From DASPNM01 sp035626515 (GTDB taxonomy: Bacteria; Bacteroidota; Bacteroidia; Chitinophagales; Chitinophagaceae), in contig DASPNM010000007.1 of assembly GCA_035626515.1 (NCBI GenBank), positions 1 through 64,000 of the forward strand: a DNA stretch of 64,000 bases, given 5' to 3'. The notes under the pieces are model-generated. The model was not told where the DNA came from. It ran no database searches and was given only the letters and a program-made list of their open reading frames with translations. The translations under genes were made by a program, and so were the position numbers. Positions 25,718 to 31,509 of this stretch are shown in pieces (positions within the stretch are counted from its first letter, which is position 1; every line of letters begins with the position of its first letter).

Positions 25718-26293
25718 TTAGTCGCGCCCTTTCCCTTTACCGCGACCTTTACCTTTTCCCTTTCCGTTTCCGGCCGGGGAAAGTACATCATCCTTGTCGT
25801 CTTTATCATCATCGTAACGGTCGTCATCCTCATAAACCTTTTCCTTCTTTTCTTTTTTCACCTTGTGCTTGTCCTTGTAATGACCGTGCTTTTTTCCCTT
25901 TCCCTGCAGGGTACCGTGGTTTTTGACGGTAGTTCCGTCGTACACGCGGCCATCACGTGTTCTCCGGTCCCCGGCGGTGCCGATTTCATTGATCCGGATT
26001 TGTCCGCTCTGGTCTACGTCGATGCGTACGTCGTTATTCCGCAGGTTGAACTGGGTGGTCGAAACGAGCTCTCTTTTCTTACCAATTCCGAGGAATCCTC
26101 CCTTTACCGAGTAAACTTCCACGGTGTGGAGTCCCTGGCTCAGGTTGGGAATCACGTTGGAGTTCCCGCTGTAGAACTGCCCGTCAATTTTCACGTCAAA
26201 ATCGTTTGGGCTGTTCAGGATCACCTGCGGCTGGCGGGCGCTGACGCTCAGCGCAACGAATGCAGCTGCAGCAAGTGTAAACAGTTTTTTCAT
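25718..26293 (-). CDS. Secreted protein with PEGA-like domain and highly charged repetitive tail
   Basis: A 191-residue protein. Residues 1-19 are a signal peptide. Residues about 22-100 are beta-rich, with FDVKIDGQFYSG and GLHTVEVYSVKGG patterns typical of PEGA-like modules. From about 130 the chain is low-complexity: a Lys/His-rich block, an Asp-rich block (DDDRYDDDKDDKDD) and a GKGKGKGRGKGKG tail. The tail suggests an ion- or polyanion-binding surface. No known family fits the whole. It has its own terminator and is probably monocistronic. Confidence 0.65.
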   Translation of the reverse strand: MKKLFTLAAAAFVALSVSARQPQVILNSPNDFDVKIDGQFYSGNSNVIPNLSQGLHTVEVYSVKGGFLGIGKKRELVSTTQFNLRNNDVRIDVDQSGQIRINEIGTAGDRRTRDGRVYDGTTVKNHGTLQGKGKKHGHYKDKHKVKKEKKEKVYEDDDRYDDDKDDKDDVLSPAGNGKGKGKGRGKGKGRD

Positions 26294-26424
26294 GATATAT
26301 AATTTGCTTCATCCCTGGTGCAACCGGCAAGACCCAGGGAATGTTGTTCACGCCGGTTGTCGCGGTAATTTTTCAATCCCGGTGCCAGAATGCGCGTATT
26401 TTCCTTTGGAACTGTTAACGGCTG

Positions 26425-27105
26425 TTAAAACCTGTTAACGACCGGCCAGCGTTCGATCGGGATCCAGCGGTTGGCGCTGCGGTCGTAGATCTCGGCACCC
26501 CGGGTACCGGCGAAAAGCTTGTAGTCGAATTTGGGATAATCGCGGGAAATGTAACCGGGGTAAAAATATTTTCTGCCCGAACGAAGCGCGTACCGCATCG
26601 CGAGCAGCATGAGGAATTTTCCGGGGCTGTATTTTTTGAATTCGGGGTCGTAGATATTCAGGATGCCGGCGGCGCTGTCGTCGCCGACGTCGAAAAATCC
26701 GGCCCCGACGAGGCGTCTTTTTAGTCGCAGCTCGATGACGCGGGATTCGAAAATCTCCGAAGGTTCGCCGGCGTAAAGCGACTGCCGCGCGGTAGGAGCC
26801 AGTTCCAGGTCCACCCCGAGCCGGTAGCGTTCGTAGAGCAGTTCGTGTTCGCCGGTGAGCGTCCCACCACGATAGCAAATGGAGAAAACGCGCTCGTTGC
26901 GTTTAAGCAGCTTTGCCGCGCGGCGCGTAGGCTCGAACTTCTCCAGCTCATAGCGGAGCCATTCCACCGTGAAAAGCGAAGAGCCGACGGAGATGCTGTC
27001 GGTGGTGAAAACGAAATCGTAGATGCGGTACCAGCCGGCCGCGAGGTACCGGTCGAGCGTACTGCCCCTGACAAAGGGAAGAAAGTGGATGTTCTCGCTG
27101 ATCAT
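26425..27105 (-). CDS. Arginyltransferase-like aminoacyl-tRNA-protein transferase (Ate1/Bpt family)
   Basis: A 226-residue protein with the GNAT-like C-terminal fold of Ate1/Bpt transferases, which add an amino acid from tRNA to protein N-termini and mark them for ClpS. The segment DPEFKKYSPGKFLMLLAMRYA (abbreviated here, about 153-173) and the YPGYISRDYPKFDYK stretch near 185-199 match the family. The conserved N-terminal cysteines of Ate1/Bpt are missing: the first 70 residues contain none. I chose the ATG at 27105; a longer frame would run through the tRNA. The start lies 11 bases after the 3' end of tRNA-Val(GAC). clpS and aat are 2-3 kb away. Confidence 0.75.
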   Translation of the reverse strand: MISENIHFLPFVRGSTLDRYLAAGWYRIYDFVFTTDSISVGSSLFTVEWLRYELEKFEPTRRAAKLLKRNERVFSICYRGGTLTGEHELLYERYRLGVDLELAPTARQSLYAGEPSEIFESRVIELRLKRRLVGAGFFDVGDDSAAGILNIYDPEFKKYSPGKFLMLLAMRYALRSGRKYFYPGYISRDYPKFDYKLFAGTRGAEIYDRSANRWIPIERWPVVNRF

Positions 27106-27116
27106 CGGGGCTGCGG

Positions 27117-27191
27117 TGGAACGTACAAGGTTCGAACTTGTGACCTCTGCTCTGTCAAAGCAGCGCTCTAAACCAGCTGAGCTAACGTTCC
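27117..27191 (-). tRNA. tRNA-Val (anticodon GAC)
   Basis: A 75-base cloverleaf on the minus strand. The acceptor stem is GGAACGT/ACGTTCC with discriminator A. The D arm is GCTC...GAGC, the anticodon stem CTGCT/AGCAG with loop TTGACAG (anticodon GAC), and the T arm ACAAG-TTCGAAC-CTTGT. CCA is not encoded. A -7 element lies 8 bases upstream of the mature 5' end, and the transferase gene begins 11 bases downstream. Confidence 0.96.
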
Positions 27192-27198
27192 GGGAAAG

Positions 27199-27206
27199 CA
27201 AAATTA
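27199..27206 (-). promoter_or_regulatory. -7 promoter element of tRNA-Val(GAC)
   Basis: The minus strand reads TAATTTTG, an exact TAnnTTTG match, 8 bases before the mature tRNA 5' end. It is the only evident promoter for the tRNA and for the transferase gene behind it. Confidence 0.6.
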
Positions 27207-27783
27207 CGGAAGAAGGGTTTTTTGTGCGATGGCCAACTCTCGACTCTTCCGATGCGGCACGGGGTACGGGGTGCGAGGGGCGGGGCGAGATGGGATATGG
27301 GATATGAGATATGGGATATGGGGATATGGGTCCCGATAGTTATCGGGATGGGATGTGGGATGTGAGACGTGAGATGTATTTCGACTCCGAATCCCGACGA
27401 ATTCGCGGTGCGAATTGTCGGGATGCCGGCCGCAAGCGCCGGCACTCCCGACTCCAGACTCCCGACTAATTGAGGGGTGCGAGGTGCGGGGTGCGAGGTG
27501 CGAGGTGCGGGGGGCGGGGGTATGATGAGATGAATGATGAATGATGAGTGATGAGTGGACTCAGTTGCCGATGAATTTGCGAAGCAGTAAGCAGTAAGCA
27601 GCAATCAGTAAGCAGTAAGCAGTCAACACTTCAACGTTCGATGTTCAATGTTCCATGTTCTCACGCCGGCCGCGAGCGCCGGCACTTCCGACTTCTCCCA
27701 ATTCGGCAAGATTCCGGCGCGGAGGCCGGAATGACAACACTTCAACGTTCGATATTCCATGTTCCATGTTCTCCTGAGTTTAT
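27207..27783. repeat. Low-complexity spacer with tandem short words and REP-like hairpins
   Basis: No gene is present. Successive blocks show: GGGATATG/GAGATATG iterations (about 27290-27330); a hairpin TCCCGATA-GT-TATCGGGA (27331-27348); GATGTGGGATGTGAGACGTG iterations; a near-perfect 14-15 bp hairpin around AATTCGC-GGT-GCGAATT (27392-27423); GCCGGCCGCAAGCGCCGGC (from 27425), repeated with one change from 27664; GAGGTGCG and GATGAATG iterations; AAGCAGTAAGCAGT iterations (about 27583-27625); the phrase CACTTCAACGTTCGAT twice (about 27628 and 27738); and a hairpin ATTCCGGC/GCCGGAAT (27711-27732). Confidence 0.8.
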
Positions 27784-27830
27784 AAAAAAAGAAAACCTCT
27801 AAGACGTTGCGAATGTAACTGTCTAGAGGT
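27784..27830 (-). terminator. Intrinsic terminator after tRNA-Val(TAC)
   Basis: On the minus strand a 7-bp stem (ACCTCTA and TAGAGGT) with a 22-base loop is followed by TTTCTTTTTTT. It starts 9 bases after the tRNA 3' end, so this tRNA is transcribed alone. Confidence 0.75.
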
Positions 27831-27838
27831 CTGTTGTG

Positions 27839-27913
27839 TGGGAGTTGACGGGATCGAACCGCCGACCCTCTGCTTGTAAGGCAGATGCTCTGAACCAGCT
27901 GAGCTAAACTCCC
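27839..27913 (-). tRNA. tRNA-Val (anticodon TAC)
   Basis: A 75-base cloverleaf on the minus strand. The acceptor stem is GGGAGTT/AACTCCC with discriminator A. The anticodon stem is TCTGC/GCAGA with loop CTTACAA (anticodon TAC), and the T loop is TTCGATC. CCA is not encoded. It has its own promoter element 15 bases upstream and a terminator downstream. Confidence 0.97.
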
Positions 27914-27927
27914 GGTTTTGAGGGAGG

Positions 27928-27935
27928 CAAAGATA
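27928..27935 (-). promoter_or_regulatory. Promoter of tRNA-Val(TAC)
   Basis: The minus strand reads TATCTTTG, an exact -7 match, with a TTG 21 bases further upstream. The mature tRNA begins 15 bases downstream. Confidence 0.7.
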
Positions 27936-28018
27936 CGGCTGAGGGGGAAACCGACCCAATTTTTCTGAATCGAATTTCCTAAGAATTACGTAATATAATA
28001 GTCCAAATAAAACCAGCT

Positions 28019-29098
28019 ATGGACAACAGAGGACTGATCTTCATCCCCGACATAAGTGGCTTCACCCGGTTCGTCAATGAAACCGAGATCGAGCACAGCC
28101 GGTTTATCATCCAGGAGCTCCTGGAACTTTTGATCAATGCCAACGAGATCGGCCTGGAGATTTCTGAAATCGAAGGGGATGCCATCCTTTTTTATAAATA
28201 CGGTGAGGCGCCGGACCTCGACCAGCTCTACAAACAGGTGGAAAAAATGTTCTGCGAGTTCCACCGCCACATCATGGCCTACGAAAAGAGCCGGATCTGC
28301 CAGTGCGCCGCCTGCAAATCGGCAGTGAAGCTCACGCTCAAGGTGATCACGCACTATGGAGAATTCACCGGGTACAACGTAAAAAATTACAGCAAGCTGA
28401 TTGGGCGCGACATCATCGTTGCGCACCAGTTGCTCAAGAACGATATTGACCAGCACGAATACTGGCTGGTAACGCGACCCCTGGCTGAAAATAAGACTGC
28501 CACTACCCTTCCGGGCTGGCTCAACTGGAACAGCAGTAAAAAAACCACTGAAGCGGGCGAGATCCCCTTCCAGTATACACAGCTCAGTCCGCTCAAAGAA
28601 AATATCCCGGCCAGGGATTCGAAGGAGTACGAGATCCCGGACAGGGTGAAAGTGCTGACCGTTTCGCGCGAATACGCTGCCGACATCAATGACGTATTCT
28701 TCACCGCAGTGAATTTCAATTTCCGAGGCCAGTGGCAGGTTGGGATACGCGTCGCCGACCGGGTAAGTCATGCTCTTCCGCAGGTAGGTACGAGCCACCG
28801 CTGCGTGCTGGAAAAAGGGGAGGTGATCATGTATACCAGCAACTATTCCTATTCTCCGGAAAAGATCGTCTACGGCGAAACCGACGAAAAGAAAAAATGG
28901 GCCGGCTATTTCACTCTCGAGAAGCTGGGTGAAAAGAAAACCCTCCTTACCATGGATTATTACCTGCGCAATAACCCGTTCATGGTGACCATGTTCCGCC
29001 TGATGATGAAAAAGAAGCTGGGCACGGCCCTGCGCCAATCACTTGAAAACCTCGAAAAGCTGGTGGTCCGTACGCCTGAGGCAGTGGAAACATGGTAA
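28019..29098 (+). CDS. DUF2652-type nucleotidyl-cyclase-like protein with C-terminal SRPBCC domain
   Basis: A 359-residue cytoplasmic protein. The N-terminal 170 residues resemble class III nucleotidyl cyclases. FIPDISGFTRFV (8-19) carries the first metal Asp (D11), and EIEGDAILFY (about 50-59) carries the second (D54). The base-recognition Lys/Asp and transition-state Arg/Asn of true cyclases cannot be placed, so catalysis is uncertain. A compact Cys motif (CQCAAC, about 94-99) sits in the middle. Residues about 220-355 look like a START/SRPBCC ligand-binding domain. clpS begins 33 bases downstream with its own promoter. Confidence 0.8.
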   Translation: MDNRGLIFIPDISGFTRFVNETEIEHSRFIIQELLELLINANEIGLEISEIEGDAILFYKYGEAPDLDQLYKQVEKMFCEFHRHIMAYEKSRICQCAACKSAVKLTLKVITHYGEFTGYNVKNYSKLIGRDIIVAHQLLKNDIDQHEYWLVTRPLAENKTATTLPGWLNWNSSKKTTEAGEIPFQYTQLSPLKENIPARDSKEYEIPDRVKVLTVSREYAADINDVFFTAVNFNFRGQWQVGIRVADRVSHALPQVGTSHRCVLEKGEVIMYTSNYSYSPEKIVYGETDEKKKWAGYFTLEKLGEKKTLLTMDYYLRNNPFMVTMFRLMMKKKLGTALRQSLENLEKLVVRTPEAVETW

Positions 29099-29118
29099 CA
29101 GCTCCGCGTTTTATTTTT

Positions 29119-29126
29119 TATTTTTG
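29119..29126 (+). promoter_or_regulatory. -7 element immediately before clpS
   Basis: TATTTTTG matches TAnnTTTG and ends 5 bases before the clpS ATG (29132). If used, the transcript would have almost no leader. Confidence 0.45.
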
Positions 29127-29131
29127 TGGAG

Positions 29132-29431
29132 ATGAAACGCCAGCACGATGTTGAGACCGAGGTTTTGGACGAAAAGGAAATCCTTGCTTCCCATGAGGAA
29201 CCGTGCAGCCTGATCGTCTGGAACGACGACGTGAACACGTTTGAATGGGTGATCACCACCCTGATGGAGATTTGCGGCCACACCTATGAGCAGGCCGAGC
29301 AATGCGCCTACATCATCCACTTCCAGGGCAAGTATGCGGTCAAGCAGGGTTCTTTCGAAGAGCTCAAGCCGATGTGCGAGGCCATTACGGATCGCGGCAT
29401 CGGAGCCACGGTGGAAGTGATCGCCGAGTGA
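29132..29431 (+). CDS. clpS: ClpS adaptor protein
   Basis: A 99-residue ClpS, the adaptor that hands proteins with destabilising N-terminal residues to ClpA/ClpC for ClpP degradation. The substrate-pocket region (SLIVWNDDVNTFEWVI, about 26-41) and the helix AEQCAYIIHFQGKYAV (about 55-70), with the conserved His near residue 63, are intact. I chose the ATG at 29132. It is followed by aat on the same strand after 54 bases; the pair forms the classical Leu/Phe N-degron branch. Confidence 0.95.
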   Translation: MKRQHDVETEVLDEKEILASHEEPCSLIVWNDDVNTFEWVITTLMEICGHTYEQAEQCAYIIHFQGKYAVKQGSFEELKPMCEAITDRGIGATVEVIAE

Positions 29432-29485
29432 CTACCGCTGCCTTAACTAACTTACCCGTCTTTTACCGAAATAGTAATTGTTCCG

Positions 29486-30139
29486 GTGCCTGTATTTGCC
29501 CTCGACCAGTCGCTCAATTTTCCACCCGTTCATCTTGCCGAACCGGATGGATTGCTCGCCGTGGGCGGCGATCTTTCCCCCGAGCGCCTGCTGCTCGCTT
29601 ACCGGCGCGGAATTTTTCCTTGGTACGAAGGGAAGCGTGTGCTCTGGTGGTGCCCCGACCCGCGATTTGTGCTCTTCCCATCGGAACTGAAAATCGGGAA
29701 GACGGCCAGGAAAATACTTGGAAGAAGCGATTTCGAATTTGCAGTGAACCGCGACTTCCGCCGCGTGATCCGGCATTGCCGGCATATCCCGAGGGCGGGG
29801 CAAACAGGTACCTGGATCACTCCGGAAATGGAGGCTGCCTACCTGCGCATGCACGAGCTTGGCTACGCGCACAGCGCCGAAACCTGGAAACTGGGCAAGC
29901 TTGTCGGCGGCCTTTACGGCATCCGGCTCGGCAAAGTTTTTTTCGGTGAAAGCATGTTCAGCCTCATCAGCAACGGATCCAGGATAGCAATGATCCGTTA
30001 TGTGGAGCAACTTCGGACGGAAGGCGTGGAACTAATCGACTGCCAGGTGTACACTCCCTACGTCGAAAGCTTTGGTGCCCGCATGATTCGGCGTGCGGAA
30101 TTCCTCCGGCTTCTTGCGCGCCTGATACCGGGAAGCTGA
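29486..30139 (+). CDS. aat: Leucyl/phenylalanyl-tRNA-protein transferase
   Basis: A 217-residue Aat, which adds Leu or Phe from tRNA to proteins with N-terminal Arg or Lys. DGLLAVGGDLSPERLLLAY (21-39), GIFPWY (42-47) and WWCPDPR (54-60) are family signatures, and GGLYGIRLGKVFFGESMFS lies in the catalytic core (about 142-160). The GTG at 29486 is the start because the conserved MPVFAL opening follows at once. It lies 54 bases after clpS. With ClpS and the Ate1-like protein at 26425, this places both arms of bacterial N-degron tagging within 4 kb. Confidence 0.96.
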   Translation: MPVFALDQSLNFPPVHLAEPDGLLAVGGDLSPERLLLAYRRGIFPWYEGKRVLWWCPDPRFVLFPSELKIGKTARKILGRSDFEFAVNRDFRRVIRHCRHIPRAGQTGTWITPEMEAAYLRMHELGYAHSAETWKLGKLVGGLYGIRLGKVFFGESMFSLISNGSRIAMIRYVEQLRTEGVELIDCQVYTPYVESFGARMIRRAEFLRLLARLIPGS

Positions 30140-30146
30140 ATTTTTC

Positions 30147-30878
30147 TTAGAATCGAGTTCCGAGGTAATGCGGCAACATGGCCCGCCAGGTATTCCAGTC
30201 GTGCGGCCATTCCGGTCCCCATACGTCGAGCTCGTACCAGATCCCCTTGTCATAAAGAATCCGGGCAAACTTCCCGCTTGCCGCAGGGTCTTCGTAAGAC
30301 CCGCTTCCTGTAAGAATATGAATATGCCGGCTGCTGCGGATCCGTTCGAGGATTTTGTGGTCTTCTAAATTGCTCATGAAATGAATGGGGCTGTTGAAAT
30401 AAACATCGTCGTCAAAATATCCACGGGTATATTCCGTCAGATCATACACGCCGCTCATGGCCAGCACACCGTTGATCAAATCGGGGCGCTTCAGAAACAG
30501 GTTCATGCTGTGCAGGGCACCGAACGAAGCACCGCAGGTGATGATCGGCGTCTCCGCGCTCGTAGCCGTTCGTATGAAAGGTACCACCTCGTCAAACACA
30601 TAACTGTTCCACTGCCGGTGGCGAACCGATTTTTGCCTCGGATCTGTCTGCTCGTTCAGCCAGCTTTCGTTGTTGATGCTGTCGATTGAAAAAACCTTCA
30701 CCTTCCCATCGTCGACGAAAGCTGCGATCTGGTCCAGCAGCTGAAATCGCTCATACTCGAGATAGTCAGCCGCAGCGGTCGGAATGAGCAACAGGGCAAA
30801 CCCATAATCGCCGTAAGTTGCAATGGGCATTTCCTTGTTGAGGGAGGGACTCCACCAGGACCTGAGCTCTCTTTTCAT
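30147..30878 (-). CDS. Putative esterase (alpha/beta hydrolase)
   Basis: A 243-residue alpha/beta hydrolase of the putative-esterase (esterase D-like) family. The nucleophile elbow GASFG lies at about 135-139, after strand TPIITC. A likely acid residue is the Asp in WGPEWPHDWNTW (about 221-232), which also holds the catalytic His. The enzyme lacks a signal peptide and should be cytoplasmic. Members hydrolyse small esters or acyl thioesters; substrate unknown. It is convergent with aat, 7 bases apart. Confidence 0.8.
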   Translation of the reverse strand: MKRELRSWWSPSLNKEMPIATYGDYGFALLLIPTAAADYLEYERFQLLDQIAAFVDDGKVKVFSIDSINNESWLNEQTDPRQKSVRHRQWNSYVFDEVVPFIRTATSAETPIITCGASFGALHSMNLFLKRPDLINGVLAMSGVYDLTEYTRGYFDDDVYFNSPIHFMSNLEDHKILERIRSSRHIHILTGSGSYEDPAASGKFARILYDKGIWYELDVWGPEWPHDWNTWRAMLPHYLGTRF

Positions 30879-31012
30879 TCGCCACGAAAATACTGGTTAA
30901 TCCCTTGCTCGGTGGAATCGGGGTGGATAACCTGCGAGTAGTTTTACTCGCACTTTTCCGTATTTTTACTAACTTACCGACCGTTTACCATGACAAACCA
31001 AAACCAATCCGA

Positions 31013-31441
31013 ATGCCGGAAAAAAAGATCCGGATCCTGATCGTGGATCACCACCGGCCGATTCGGGAATCCTGGAAATTATTGCTGGAAAGCAGTCCCC
31101 GATTTGAGGTGGTTGCCCTTTGTGCCGACGCGCGATCTGCGGTAAACGAAGTGGAAGAGCACCGGCCGGATATCGTTCTCATGGATATCAATATTGACGC
31201 TCTCGATGGACTCGCCGCCACAAGAGAGCTCCTGAAGCGCGATCCGCGCATACGTGTGATCGGCATCTCGGTCAACAATCAACCCACGTATGCCCGCCGC
31301 ATGCTCGAAGCCGGAGGTCGCGGTTACATCACGAAGACTTCACCGTACGAAGAGATCTGGCACGGAATCCGGGAGATTCATGAAGGACGCATCTACATCT
31401 CGGAAGAGGTCAGAAAGCAAATGAACGAGGCGAACCACTGA
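31013..31441 (+). CDS. Stand-alone response-regulator receiver domain
   Basis: A 142-residue CheY-like receiver. D12 of the acidic pair and phosphoacceptor D58 (IVLMDINIDALDG) are present, as is the conserved lysine in GYITKT (about 103-108). The sequence is closest in style to NarL/FixJ receivers, but the DNA-binding helix-turn-helix is absent and the chain ends after a short helix. It therefore probably works by protein contact or as a phosphate sink. A frame upstream of the ATG at 31013 is open but not receiver-like. A near -7 match (TATTTTTA) lies about 50 bases upstream. No kinase is adjacent. Confidence 0.85.
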   Translation: MPEKKIRILIVDHHRPIRESWKLLLESSPRFEVVALCADARSAVNEVEEHRPDIVLMDINIDALDGLAATRELLKRDPRIRVIGISVNNQPTYARRMLEAGGRGYITKTSPYEEIWHGIREIHEGRIYISEEVRKQMNEANH

Positions 31442-31469
31442 CAACTCCTTTTGCTCCCGGCAAATGCGG

Positions 31470-31477
31470 TAATTTTG
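31470..31477 (+). promoter_or_regulatory. Promoter of valS
   Basis: TAATTTTG is an exact -7 match, preceded by TTTG at 31450-31453 (16-base spacer). The valS ATG is 33 bases downstream. Confidence 0.65.
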
Positions 31478-31509
31478 CGGGCCTTCGCGCCACGCGCGGG
31501 CATGACTCC

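Noticed and set aside
26425..27201. Longer start for the transferase gene through the tRNA
   Set aside because: The upstream 32 codons are the tRNA read in frame; the conserved protein starts at the ATG at 27105.
27331..27348. Hairpin TCCCGATA-GT-TATCGGGA as a terminator
   Set aside because: No T-tract follows on either strand, so it is better treated as a REP-like palindrome.
27290..27625. Possible CRISPR array in the repeat-rich spacer
   Set aside because: Repeat units are only 6-10 bases and imperfect, there are no unique spacers of constant length, and no cas genes are present.
30905..31012. N-terminal extension of the receiver protein
   Set aside because: The extra 36 residues do not resemble a receiver or signal sequence, and the domain begins right after the ATG at 31013.
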